Shown here: positions 1 through 8,950 of the stretch, in pieces | Numbering within the stretch: the first letter of the stretch is position 1 | Layout of the letters: each line of letters starts with the position of its first letter | Source of the DNA: RGIG4079 sp045531405 | GTDB lineage: Bacteria; Bacteroidota; Bacteroidia; Bacteroidales; Muribaculaceae | DNA: 64,000 nt | Assembly (NCBI GenBank): GCA_045531405.1 | Contig: JAZSDX010000053.1 | Span: 1-64,000, forward strand | Direction: 5' to 3' | The notes under the pieces: generated by a model | The model's input: the letters and a program-made list of their open reading frames with translations, nothing else | Told to the model about the DNA's origin: nothing | The model's database searches: none | Program-made: the position numbers and the translations under genes

Positions 1-20
1 CAATGGAGCATGCTCCATTG
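1..20. repeat. Perfect 20-nt palindrome
   Basis: The first 20 bases are a perfect inverted repeat without a spacer: CAATGGAGCA followed by its reverse complement. It lies downstream of the leftward gene ending at 157, in gene-free DNA at the window edge. It could be a protein-binding site or the end of a larger structure cut by the window. No function can be assigned. Confidence 0.6.
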
Positions 21-46
21 TGTGTAACTAAAAAGTTATTAATTTT

Positions 47-142
47 GTCCTAATAAATAAGTATTAATTTTGTAACGCTTATTTAGGACTAGTCAATTAT
101 ATAGGAGGCTGCACCTAAAGGAATATATGCTGCCCCCTATAT
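47..142. repeat. Two adjacent stem-loops in gene-free DNA
   Basis: Bases 47-61 pair with 78-89 (GTCCTA...TAGGAC, with a 3-nt bulge). Bases 99-113 pair with 128-142 over 15 positions with two mismatches, enclosing a 14-nt loop. A 12-nt direct repeat (TATTAATTTTGT) occurs at 37-48 and 62-73, and each copy contains a TAATTTTG box like a Bacteroidota -7 element. The second hairpin may end the leftward transcript of the gene at 157-564, but no T-tract follows it on either strand. I see no gene in 1-156. Confidence 0.4.
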
Positions 143-156
143 TTAAATTTTAGTGT

Positions 157-564
157 TTATTTCTTTACTTCTTGCATCCACTTTCCATCAACCAATACCA
201 TATCGAATTTTTGAGTGTCGGTAGAACCATCTCCATAAGTGACATCGTATTTCACTTTTGCAGTTTGTCCATCTTCTGCAATTTCTTCACTCACGAGTGT
301 GTATGATTCAATGCCACCTTTCTTTTCCATTTGTTTCTCACCTTTTTCTTTGAACATAGACACATACATTTGTTTTACTTGTTCAACTTCTTCGGGTGTT
401 GCATTCTCACTCATTTTGATTGTTTCAACAAAACCTTCATAATCTTTAGCTTTGATGAGTTCAATACATTCTGCTGCTGCACCTGCTGGAGTTGCAGAAT
501 CACCACCACATGATGTTGCCATTAAAGCAAATACACACACTAATGCTAAAAATACTTTTTTCAT
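157..564 (-). CDS. DUF4878-like lipoprotein
   Basis: This 135-residue protein has a lipoprotein signal peptide with lipobox Cys at residue 19 (ATSC), so it is expected to be membrane-anchored in the periplasm or outer membrane. The mature part (about 30-135) has the layout of the DUF4878/NTF2-like family: an N-terminal helical stretch with ECIELIKAKDYEGF, then strands ending in KFDMVLVDGKWMQEV. This family is common in Bacteroidales and has no firm biochemical role. The gene lies 33 bp downstream of the YiiX-like gene and may be cotranscribed with it. Codon use looks like its neighbours. The fold assignment is from pattern recognition only. Confidence 0.7.
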   Translation of the reverse strand: MKKVFLALVCVFALMATSCGGDSATPAGAAAECIELIKAKDYEGFVETIKMSENATPEEVEQVKQMYVSMFKEKGEKQMEKKGGIESYTLVSEEIAEDGQTAKVKYDVTYGDGSTDTQKFDMVLVDGKWMQEVKK

Positions 565-597
565 AATTAAATTGTGTTTAAGAGTTAATAAATAGGG

Positions 598-1227
598 TTA
601 GTAAATAAATATTGTTTTAAGTTTATCATTATGATATATATCTGACGGCATTATATAGTCATTTGTCATTCCAGGCACATTAATTGAAGTTATTCGTCCT
701 TGTGCAAGATTAACACCAATTTTTTCATAAATAAGCTGTAACAATTCTGTACAATATAGCTTAGTAGTATCGGATAAATCATAATTGTGGTCAAATGGCA
801 CTTTTTGCTCAACCTTTTCAATAGCCAATTTACTTAATAGACTTCGTTGGGTTGAGTCTAAATCCATTCTCATTATTTCGCCCTTGACAGCAGCCTCTGG
901 TGAAAAAAATTTATCTATTCGTTCCATTACTATTAAGTCGTAATCAGGAAGTTTTTTGTTTTCTCCGGGAACAGCGTGAACTACCATCATTCCACTATCG
1001 CATTCCACGATAATTCCTACATGTGAATATTTACCATCAACATCGTTAAATAGAACAACTTCACTTGCCATGCTTTCGCCTCTACGAAAAACAATATCTC
1101 CTTGTTGAATTTTTTCTATTGGGATTTGCGGTAACGATTGTTTCACTGAGCCATTACATTGAACCATCATCATTGAAATGACAACTATTATACTTGAATT
1201 TATATATCGATATATCGCTTGTCGCAT
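598..1227 (-). CDS. YiiX/NlpC-P60-like permuted papain-fold lipoprotein
   Basis: The protein has 209 residues when started at the ATG at 1227; an upstream TTG at 1242 is in frame but less likely. A signal peptide ends at a possible lipobox Cys at residue 24 (MMVQC). The mature part has the YiiX/YebB-type permuted NlpC/P60 layout: GDIVFRRG, then KYSHVGIIVE with the likely catalytic His, and later LYCTELLQLIY with the likely catalytic Cys. Members are thought to be amidases or peptidases acting on cell-wall or lipid-linked amide bonds, with unknown natural substrates. The next gene downstream is the DUF4878 lipoprotein, 33 bp away. Confidence 0.75.
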   Translation of the reverse strand: MRQAIYRYINSSIIVVISMMMVQCNGSVKQSLPQIPIEKIQQGDIVFRRGESMASEVVLFNDVDGKYSHVGIIVECDSGMMVVHAVPGENKKLPDYDLIVMERIDKFFSPEAAVKGEIMRMDLDSTQRSLLSKLAIEKVEQKVPFDHNYDLSDTTKLYCTELLQLIYEKIGVNLAQGRITSINVPGMTNDYIMPSDIYHNDKLKTIFIY

Positions 1228-1342
1228 CTTGCAAAAATTCAATCATTACAAATGACAGCACTCGTTTCTGCGAATTTAGTGAATATTTATTATTATTCCT
1301 AATGTTTTAATTAAATATTTATAAAAAATATTGGCACAAAAA

Positions 1343-1376
1343 AATAAAGCCCGAGGAGAAACCTTCGGGCTTTATT
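1343..1376 (-). terminator. Intrinsic terminator of the 1397-5236 gene
   Basis: A perfect 12-bp stem (AATAAAGCCCGA at 1343-1354 with its complement at 1365-1376) encloses a 10-nt loop. On the minus strand it is followed by a run of seven T (1342-1336). It lies 20 bp past the stop of the leftward gene. Confidence 0.9.
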
Positions 1377-1396
1377 TGCCTTAAATCTCAATTTAT

Positions 1397-4300
1397 TTAT
1401 TTCACAATAACTTTAGTTACTATTTCATCAACACGCACAAGGTAAATTCCTGCTTGGCATGAAATATATGCCTCATTTTGGCTAATCATATTTCCTTGCA
1501 TGTCATAAACTTCGATTGATTGTGCATCTCCCAAAATCTCAATATAGCCACCGCCTGCTACAACTGTTGTTTCTGTTGCTTCTACATCTTCAACACCTGT
1601 AAGAGCTTTCACTTCAAAGGTGTACATCGTAGCAAGTTGCCCCGGCACATATTGATATATATTTACAGTATTATCTGCATTGATTTCAGCAGTTATACAG
1701 TTGGGGTTAGGCGATACAGCCGTAGAGGTAAGTTCTTCTGTATGTTTCGCCACAACTACATTATTTGCCAAGTCAACAATCTGGAATCCATCACGATAAG
1801 ATGTACCTATTGGTTCTACGCCATAGTATACATCACCCAACTTGAAGATTGTACCACCTTGTGTTGTTGTTATACCATTGTCGGCATAAGCTACGAATGC
1901 ACTTCCATTGCTATGATAGAAATGTTTATTATTTCGGTTCCTTACCGCAATATCATTTGAGGTATAATCATCGCTCAATGGAACTACAATCGATTGGCCA
2001 TCGGCAGTAATTGTCCCAACTGCAATAGCCTCTGACGATTGTTGCACACCATTTTTGAACGTAATTTTTGCTACCGATGTAGCTCCACTTGGGAAAAGGT
2101 ATAAAGCGCCACCATTCCCCAGAATGTCGCCCGTAGCTTTACCAAGATATTGCATTTGAGCTGCAGTTACACCTGCAGGCATTGTGATTGTCAACTCTTG
2201 CATTGATGAACCACCGACAGGAAGAACTTTCATAGCAGTGTTACCTCCGGCATACATAGATGTAGATACGATAACATTGCCGGCACCATCGCTTGTAATA
2301 GCTGTTCCGGTAGCTGATGCGATACCTGTATCAGTTTTACCATTTTCGTCCCAATAGTAAAGTTTTGAAGCCGAGTGGTCATTTACATAAATTTTACCAT
2401 CAAATGCAGTAGCCCAACGGCTTGCTGTGTTAGCGGCAAGATGTCCTTCTGTATGTGCCCACTTTTGAATTAAAGCATAACCTTCGCTCGCCTCCTCATT
2501 TACACTCAAATCATTCTCTTTAACTTCAATAGTAAATCCATATTGTGATGCTGCCTCGGTTGCGAAAGCATTATTTGAACGAGGGATACTGAATGCTTTT
2601 AGAATTTCGCCATTGTTGCTCACTGCATAAATATTATTTGTTCTATCCCATGCGATATCGTTGATATTTTTACCCATTCCATGAGTGATGCGAATACGCT
2701 CGGTCAATGTAGGTGTATTATCGCTTGAATAAGAAATATCATAGATAGAAATTGTAGTCAATGACGAGGCTATAGCGATTTGCGTAAAATCGGGATTAAA
2801 TCGAATACCTCCACCTCCACGCACGGTTGTTATATCAATATATTTTTGATTACCTTGTGAATCAATATAAATAAGAGCAGGTTGTGTAGAAGATGGAGCA
2901 TCGCGATATTGACAGTACCATAGACCACCTCGATTGTCATAACAGAGGTTTGTTCCTGAATAGTTCACTGTATATTTTCCTGTAAGGGCCGAAACAGGAG
3001 CTGCGGCACTACTCCAATTAGCATTTGAGCCAAGAGCATATTGGTCTACTCGTGTAGCCGATGTTGCAGTGTTTGAGAACAATGATGCTTGACCTGAAAG
3101 CATTGCAAGCGTTAAATTATCGCCACTACCCTTTAGGTCAAAACCAATATTTGGAGCAGAAATAAATGTTGAGCCATTTTCATAAGCATAGGTAGTAGTG
3201 TTTAATGAACCACCAGTGAATACATTTGAAAATGATGCATTATTTTGTTGTAAAGCAGTTGGGTCGGGCACTTCAAGAAGATAACTACCGCTATCATTTT
3301 GACGGGTCACAAAAATACGTCCATCTTCTGCAATACGCACTTTTCGGAAGTCTGCACCTGATTTAGAACCCACTGTTTGATCAATGGTCACACCTCCGAC
3401 ATAAGCATATTTACCCGTTATCCAGTTTTGAATACCGATAAATCGAGGAGTAAACATATATAGACCTTGCCCACCATTAGAATAGCTATAATGAACAGAG
3501 CTTGAACTTGCACGACCTTCAGTTACATAAATGCGACCGAAATAAGGTGATTCAAAGTTGCGGTCAATATCAACACCTTGTGGGTGGTTGAAACGAATTA
3601 ACTTAAATTCTTGCACAGCATCTTTTGCATCACCGATTACCTCTACAGCCCAAGTGTAATCACCTGCAGAGAGATCAGAAAGATCAATTTCTGCAGAGTG
3701 ACCGGCTTCAGTACACTTATCGCTACCCAAAGCAACCGTTTTAGCGACTGTACCATTTTTCATTAATACGACATTTACTCCCGTTGCAGCAGTATTAAGC
3801 ACATAATTCACTGTTAATTTATTATCGTTAACCTCGCCGGTTACCTCAAAAGCGAATGGGTTTGCTGTTCCTGCGGCAGGAGTAACTTCTACGAGAGTTC
3901 CTGGTTCCGGTTCGGGAGTTGTACCACCCAATGAATAAACTGCTATACCCGAAGCTACAGCACGTTCGCTGCCATCAGCAGGTTTTGTTACCAATGAGCC
4001 ATTAATTGCCATTTGTGCCGAACCTCCGCCATCGACTTGAAGCACTGTTTGTGCTCCAAATTGTTGCATAATATAACTTGCACGAGTACAAGTTGCGCCA
4101 TAAGAAACGCCTTCGGCATCGTTTTGTCCTTTATCAACCACACACATAATGAGTTTTGTACCGTCAGAGTTGATTCCATATAACGAACGTGCATATGATG
4201 TTGTGTTATACGTTTCATCGGTAGCTCGAGTTGTTATTGAGCCATTTTGCATTACGATTGCATTTCCGGCTATAACATTTGTAAATGCAGGGATAGCACC

Positions 4301-5236
4301 TCCACTTGTTGCTTCCCAATAATACTTAAATTGCATTTTATCGCCCACAGCCACTGATGCTAACACATTTTGGCTCACACCGGGAGCTGCAACAAGCACA
4401 AAATCATAATCGCCACGAGTGCCACCCGAAGTGTTTGTCTTAATTTCTCCAACGGTTGCAGTTACCCATGTATTATTTGCCAATGACTGGGCTGCGTCCA
4501 TTTTGAGATATACCTCAGTTGCCGTACCTGTTACTTCCGAACCGGGTTGTCCCCCAGAGGTATCAAGAACCTTAAATGCACGGTCTTTGGGGAATTCCGG
4601 AGTAAACAACGCCATATAATCACTTGCGATACAATATTTGTTTACCTCGGCAATTTGCAATACATTAGAGGTTTCATCGCTACCCCATTTTGCAGGACAC
4701 ATAGCTTTTACAACTGTCTTATAGTTGCCAATCATCGCTTTACCATCGGCTGTGATACCCAATATTCCTGTACGAGTAGGTCCACCATTCCATTGGTCAT
4801 ATAGGTAATTGGTCTCAGTTTTGATAGAACCATTAACCATACAACCTCCCAGAAGTGTATTTGTTGCATAAACGCCAGCCGATGTTGTAGTTTGAGATGA
4901 CATTGACCAGAAGTGACCATTTTGAGTTACAACAGCATTGCGACCCGCATTCTTTTTGCGAGTGTAAAAATTTGTCATTTTTTCAGTTTTCAACAATGCA
5001 TCACTTGCTGTAAAGGCTTCAACCGCTACATTTGAATCAGTCAAATCGACTTCTACAATACTCACATTGCATGATGAAGGTGCAGAGAATCGCATACGAG
5101 TGTGTTTTATACCCGAACTTGGAGTGGAAGAGCTTGTCACCGTATAGGTATAAGTTTCACCCCCTGCTGTAAATGACTCGGCATTTACCAATATTGTACA
5201 CGCAAATGCCGTAAGTGTTAGTAAAATCTTTCTCAT
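1397..5236 (-). CDS. Secreted phosphodiester glycosidase (NAGPA)-like protein with propeller-like region and T9SS tail
   Basis: The product has 1279 residues and a signal peptide (about 1-19). Residues ~60-435 resemble the phosphodiester glycosidase/NAGPA (DUF2233) domain: TQNGHFW near 107 and the characteristic VDGGGSAQMAINGS followed by ERAVASGIAVYS near 400-435. This domain removes GlcNAc from phosphodiester-linked glycoconjugates in the mammalian uncovering enzyme; bacterial substrates are mostly unknown. Residues ~455-545 look Ig-like. Residues ~550-1200 carry repeated strand patterns suggesting a beta-propeller. The last ~70 residues (IEVYDMQGNMIS...GIYLVRVDEIVTKVIVK) match a type A T9SS sorting domain, so the protein is probably exported to the cell surface. 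It has its own promoter and terminator and is monocistronic. Confidence 0.75.
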   Translation of the reverse strand: MRKILLTLTAFACTILVNAESFTAGGETYTYTVTSSSTPSSGIKHTRMRFSAPSSCNVSIVEVDLTDSNVAVEAFTASDALLKTEKMTNFYTRKKNAGRNAVVTQNGHFWSMSSQTTTSAGVYATNTLLGGCMVNGSIKTETNYLYDQWNGGPTRTGILGITADGKAMIGNYKTVVKAMCPAKWGSDETSNVLQIAEVNKYCIASDYMALFTPEFPKDRAFKVLDTSGGQPGSEVTGTATEVYLKMDAAQSLANNTWVTATVGEIKTNTSGGTRGDYDFVLVAAPGVSQNVLASVAVGDKMQFKYYWEATSGGAIPAFTNVIAGNAIVMQNGSITTRATDETYNTTSYARSLYGINSDGTKLIMCVVDKGQNDAEGVSYGATCTRASYIMQQFGAQTVLQVDGGGSAQMAINGSLVTKPADGSERAVASGIAVYSLGGTTPEPEPGTLVEVTPAAGTANPFAFEVTGEVNDNKLTVNYVLNTAATGVNVVLMKNGTVAKTVALGSDKCTEAGHSAEIDLSDLSAGDYTWAVEVIGDAKDAVQEFKLIRFNHPQGVDIDRNFESPYFGRIYVTEGRASSSSVHYSYSNGGQGLYMFTPRFIGIQNWITGKYAYVGGVTIDQTVGSKSGADFRKVRIAEDGRIFVTRQNDSGSYLLEVPDPTALQQNNASFSNVFTGGSLNTTTYAYENGSTFISAPNIGFDLKGSGDNLTLAMLSGQASLFSNTATSATRVDQYALGSNANWSSAAAPVSALTGKYTVNYSGTNLCYDNRGGLWYCQYRDAPSSTQPALIYIDSQGNQKYIDITTVRGGGGIRFNPDFTQIAIASSLTTISIYDISYSSDNTPTLTERIRITHGMGKNINDIAWDRTNNIYAVSNNGEILKAFSIPRSNNAFATEAASQYGFTIEVKENDLSVNEEASEGYALIQKWAHTEGHLAANTASRWATAFDGKIYVNDHSASKLYYWDENGKTDTGIASATGTAITSDGAGNVIVSTSMYAGGNTAMKVLPVGGSSMQELTITMPAGVTAAQMQYLGKATGDILGNGGALYLFPSGATSVAKITFKNGVQQSSEAIAVGTITADGQSIVVPLSDDYTSNDIAVRNRNNKHFYHSNGSAFVAYADNGITTTQGGTIFKLGDVYYGVEPIGTSYRDGFQIVDLANNVVVAKHTEELTSTAVSPNPNCITAEINADNTVNIYQYVPGQLATMYTFEVKALTGVEDVEATETTVVAGGGYIEILGDAQSIEVYDMQGNMISQNEAYISCQAGIYLVRVDEIVTKVIVK

Positions 5237-5262
5237 GATATATTTAAGTTAGTATTTTTTTA

Positions 5263-5293
5263 CAAAAATAATTTATTTATGACACAAATCAAA
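5263..5293 (-). promoter_or_regulatory. Promoter for the 1397-5236 gene
   Basis: Read on the minus strand: TTTG (5293-5290), 19 bp, TATTTTTG (5270-5263). This matches the Bacteroidota sigma-ABfr consensus of TTTG and TAnnTTTG with 19-21 bp spacing. The start codon at 5236 is about 27 bp downstream. Confidence 0.65.
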
Positions 5294-5310
5294 ACAATCC
5301 CCCAAAAAAC

Positions 5311-5336
5311 AAAGCCTCACCATAAGGCGAGGCTTT
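5311..5336 (-). terminator. Intrinsic terminator of the OmpA-like gene
   Basis: AAAGCCTC (5311-5318) pairs with GAGGCTTT (5329-5336). On the minus strand it is followed by GTTTTTTGG. It lies 26 bp past the stop at 5362. Confidence 0.85.
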
Positions 5337-5361
5337 ATATTAAGCTAAACTTATTAGCTGA

Positions 5362-6612
5362 TTATTTTTCTTCGATAGTTACCGCACGACCAAGAGCTTG
5401 ATATTTTTCGCCAAGGTCAACGAGGTTAGCATGGTTGATTGTTGCTTCGATTTGATTAGCTGAAACACCTTGCTTGAGAAGTTGTTTTTCTACACCTTTT
5501 ACACGGTTTTGACGAAGACGAGTGTTGATTTGGTCATTACCTGTGTAGTTATCAGCCCAACCTGTAAGTACGTAAGATTTATTAGGATTATCTTTCATAA
5601 CTTCAGCAACAGCTTCCAACACATTTACATCTTTCTTTGTGAGCTTGAACACATTTATTGGATAATAAATTGTTGCAAGTGGAGCTTTTTCTACGATAGG
5701 TTGAGGTTCTGGTTTTTCAAGACAAGCCTTGAGTTGTTTTTCAAGGTCAGCGATGCGAGCATCAGCAGCTTGAAGACGAGCGCGAAGAGCGTCACAGTTT
5801 TCAGGTTCAGGACAAACAGGAACTACAGGAGCATTCCATTCGCGTTTTTTGAACAAATAAGTTACACCAAGGTATGCTTGAACGTCATGAGAAGTTTTGT
5901 TCCAACCTTCACCGGCTTCATCTTTATGGTTGTCAACACCACTATAACGAATATCAAGAGAGAGTTGCACTTGATCTGACACATTGAATGAGTTGATAAT
6001 ACCACCACGGAATGTAATAATGCGGTCATCATTCAACTCCCAACCTTCTTTTGAGAATGAATAAAGATCTCCGGCAATACCTTCTTCTGTTGATTCTTTG
6101 ATATTATATTTTTTTGACATTGACCAGTAGCCACCACCACCGACGTAAGCAATCAAATTATATTTACGACCTGGTTTATAACCACAGAACCAATTTGTAA
6201 GGTTTAACATCACGTCAAAAACCGGACCGATTTCTGAGAATTTTTGTTTATATTTACCGTCAACAAGATTTTCATCCCATTCGATACCAGTACCTTCAGA
6301 TGTTTCTGACAAACCTTTACATTGCAACCAGTTTACACCTGCACGAAGACCGATAATTGGAGAGAACCATTTACCTACATAGATAGAAGCTGCAGGAGAC
6401 AAACGATTATACCAATCGCGACTCGTATCTCCAGGTGACATATAGAAACCTACACCACCTTCACCGGTAACAAACCAGTTGTCTTTGAACTTGTTGAAAA
6501 GATAACCTTGAGAAGGATCTTCTACATAAGTCACTTCTTGTGCTTTTTGAGCCAAAGCTGCTTGACCCATAAAAAGTGCACAAATAAATGCTAAAAATGT
6601 AATTTTTTTCAT
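5362..6612 (-). CDS. OmpA-family outer membrane protein
   Basis: The start is set at the ATG at 6612 (MKKITFLAF...), which opens a standard signal peptide ending at AALAQ; an upstream in-frame start would add 11 non-signal residues. The protein has 416 residues: an N-terminal beta-barrel (~30-265), a short coiled-coil or periplasmic linker with CDALRARLQAADARIADLEKQL-type heptads (~280-300), and an OmpA/MotB-like C-terminal domain (~315-416) with LTGWADNYTGNDQIN and RLRQNRVKGVEKQL. The C-terminal domain is expected to bind peptidoglycan and tie the outer membrane to the wall. Related OmpA-like proteins are abundant surface proteins in Bacteroidales. It stands alone between the transketolase gene and its own terminator. 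Confidence 0.85.
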   Translation of the reverse strand: MKKITFLAFICALFMGQAALAQKAQEVTYVEDPSQGYLFNKFKDNWFVTGEGGVGFYMSPGDTSRDWYNRLSPAASIYVGKWFSPIIGLRAGVNWLQCKGLSETSEGTGIEWDENLVDGKYKQKFSEIGPVFDVMLNLTNWFCGYKPGRKYNLIAYVGGGGYWSMSKKYNIKESTEEGIAGDLYSFSKEGWELNDDRIITFRGGIINSFNVSDQVQLSLDIRYSGVDNHKDEAGEGWNKTSHDVQAYLGVTYLFKKREWNAPVVPVCPEPENCDALRARLQAADARIADLEKQLKACLEKPEPQPIVEKAPLATIYYPINVFKLTKKDVNVLEAVAEVMKDNPNKSYVLTGWADNYTGNDQINTRLRQNRVKGVEKQLLKQGVSANQIEATINHANLVDLGEKYQALGRAVTIEEK

Positions 6613-6761
6613 AGAAATATTACTGATTATAATTATTATTTGCAAAACATTATATAATAATGTGCTAAGTTACATTATTTTTTTCAACTCAAAGACAAAA
6701 AGATGTCAATTTTATGTAATATTAAACATTATTTAACCAAAAACGCCTTTTCAGGTCATAA

Positions 6762-8786
6762 TCAGAGCATTGATTTTACCTCTTTGAGAATATTTTCTAC
6801 CGTAAAACCAAATTTCTCATCAAGCACTTTGAATGGAGCAGATGCGCCAAAGCGAGCAAGACCATAAATCTTTCCATTTGCACCAACTATACTACTTAAC
6901 ACTGATGGCAAACCGGCAGTTAAACCAAATACAGGGACATCGGCAGAGATAACCGACGCTTTATATTCGGCATCTTGTGCGTTAAACAATCCAATAGATG
7001 GAACAGAAACCACACGAGTAGCAATACCGTCCTCCTCAAGTTTTACTGCAACATCCCAAAGTAATGACACTTCAGAGCCATTACCTACCAATATGATTGC
7101 CGGATTTTGAGCATCTTTCAGTACATATCCACCGCGACGCACGCCTTGAGCATCGGCATAACGGTTGCCCGATGTTGATGGTATATCTTTCACATCTTGA
7201 CGAGTGAGAATCAAACCGGTAGGAGTTTCTTTATTTTCCATAGCCATCTCCCAAGCAATAGTAGTTTCTGCGCTATCGGCAGGACGAAGCACAAGCATAG
7301 CCGGACGACCACTGAGGTTATTCATTTGTTCAAGAAGTCGTATTTGTGCTTCTTGCTCAATTGGTTCATGAGTAGGGCCATCTTCTCCCACACGGAAAGC
7401 ATCATGAGTCCACACATATTTAACCGGCAACTCCATTAAAGCAGCCATACGTATAGCAGGCTTCATATAATCTGAAAACACAAAGAATGTTCCACAAGCA
7501 GCCCACATACCACCATGTAGAGCAATACCATTCATTATTGAAGCCATTGTCAATTCGGCAACTCCGGCATGGAAGAACCCCCCCAAGAAATCACCCTTCA
7601 CAAGAGCACCAGTCTTTTTCAAGAATGCATCTGTTTTGTCAGAGTTTGCAAGGTCGGCCGATGACACAATCATATTCTTTACCTTCTCACCAAGAACAGA
7701 CAACACGTCAGCCGAAGCCGTGCGAGTTGCAACATCGGGTTTATGAGCGATTTGAGAATAATCTATTTCAGGGAGATTACCAGCCAAGAAATCGGCAAGT
7801 TGTTTCGCTTGTTCAGGATTAGCCTCAGCCCAAGCCTTTTCTTGAGCTCGACGTTCTTTTACAATTTCACGTAATTCTGCTTCACGTTGAGCATATAATT
7901 CTTTCACATCATCCCAAATTACCCAAAGATTATCAGGATCTCCTCCAAGATTTTCCACGGTTTTTGGGAAGTCTGCACCCGATTTACTCAATGGCTGACC
8001 ATGTGTACTACATTGACCTTCAAAATTTGAACCGTCGGCAGTAACGCAACCTTTACCCATTATGGTGTTACCTATAATAAGAGTTGGTTTTTCGGTTTCA
8101 GCAATTGCTTTATCAAGAGCAGCAGCAATCTCAACAGGGTTGCAGCCATCAATTTCAATTACATTCCAGTGCCAAGCACGATATTTTGCAGCATAATCTT
8201 CGGTAGTAACAGCATCAACATCGGTTGAAAGTTGCACCTTATTGCTATCAAAAAACATAATGAGGTTGCTCAATCCGAGATAACCGGCTACGCGACCTGC
8301 ACCTTGCGAAATTTCTTCTTGAATACCGCCATCAGAGATGAATGCATAAGTCTTGTGACTCATCCACTCGCCAAAACGTGCTACAAGGCAACGCTCAGCA
8401 ATAGCAGCCCCCACAGCCATAGTATGTCCTTGTCCGAGAGGTCCTGAGGTATTCTCCACTCCACGTTCAGGGCACACTTCAGGATGACCCGGTGTCACAC
8501 TACCCCATTGACGGAATTGTTGCAATTCTTCGATAGTATATTTACCGGTGAGAGCCAACACGCTGTAAAGCATTGGCGACATGTGTCCGGGATCTAAAAA
8601 GAACCGATCACGAGCAATCCATGTAGAATCATCGGGATCGGTTATGAGATATTTTGAATAAAGAACATTGACAAAGTCAGCGCCCCCCATAGATCCTCCA
8701 GGGTGACCCGATTTGGCTTTTTCTACCATTGATGCGGCTAAAATGCGAATATTATCGGCCGCTTTGTTCAATATCTTTGTGTCCAT
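6762..8786 (-). CDS. tkt: Transketolase
   Basis: This 674-residue protein matches full-length transketolases. It moves two-carbon units between sugar phosphates in the non-oxidative pentose phosphate pathway, using thiamine diphosphate and a divalent metal. Visible motifs are KSGHPGGSMGGADF near the N terminus (substrate and TPP site), GPLGQG, and a TPP/metal motif SDGGIQEE...FFDSN (about 152-182), where the usual GDG is SDGG. The central pyrimidine-binding domain contains HDAFRVGEDGPTHEP, and the C-terminal domain spans about 540-674. The gene has its own promoter and is not obviously linked to the OmpA-like gene 150 bp downstream. Confidence 0.96.
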   Translation of the reverse strand: MDTKILNKAADNIRILAASMVEKAKSGHPGGSMGGADFVNVLYSKYLITDPDDSTWIARDRFFLDPGHMSPMLYSVLALTGKYTIEELQQFRQWGSVTPGHPEVCPERGVENTSGPLGQGHTMAVGAAIAERCLVARFGEWMSHKTYAFISDGGIQEEISQGAGRVAGYLGLSNLIMFFDSNKVQLSTDVDAVTTEDYAAKYRAWHWNVIEIDGCNPVEIAAALDKAIAETEKPTLIIGNTIMGKGCVTADGSNFEGQCSTHGQPLSKSGADFPKTVENLGGDPDNLWVIWDDVKELYAQREAELREIVKERRAQEKAWAEANPEQAKQLADFLAGNLPEIDYSQIAHKPDVATRTASADVLSVLGEKVKNMIVSSADLANSDKTDAFLKKTGALVKGDFLGGFFHAGVAELTMASIMNGIALHGGMWAACGTFFVFSDYMKPAIRMAALMELPVKYVWTHDAFRVGEDGPTHEPIEQEAQIRLLEQMNNLSGRPAMLVLRPADSAETTIAWEMAMENKETPTGLILTRQDVKDIPSTSGNRYADAQGVRRGGYVLKDAQNPAIILVGNGSEVSLLWDVAVKLEEDGIATRVVSVPSIGLFNAQDAEYKASVISADVPVFGLTAGLPSVLSSIVGANGKIYGLARFGASAPFKVLDEKFGFTVENILKEVKSML

Positions 8787-8845
8787 ACTTTATTATAAAT
8801 ATATGATGAATTAATGTTTTTTATTATTAATGTACGAAAATACAA

Positions 8846-8876
8846 CAAAACTATCATTTAGGCAAATTTCGCCCAA
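8846..8876 (-). promoter_or_regulatory. Promoter for transketolase
   Basis: Minus strand: TTG (8876-8874), 20 bp, TAGTTTTG (8853-8846), about 60 bp upstream of the start codon. It fits the Bacteroidota consensus. Confidence 0.55.
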
Positions 8877-8904
8877 TAAAAACCTAAAAATGTAGATAAA
8901 AAAA

Positions 8905-8934
8905 ATGATGCGAAAGATTAAACTCTCGCATCAT
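8905..8934 (-). terminator. Intrinsic terminator of the DUF4494-yggS-MFS operon
   Basis: ATGATGCGA (8905-8913) pairs with TCGCATCAT (8926-8934). On the minus strand a T-rich run (TTTTTTTATC) follows. It lies 17 bp past the stop of the MFS gene. Confidence 0.85.
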
Positions 8935-8950
8935 ATATTTAAATCCGTTA

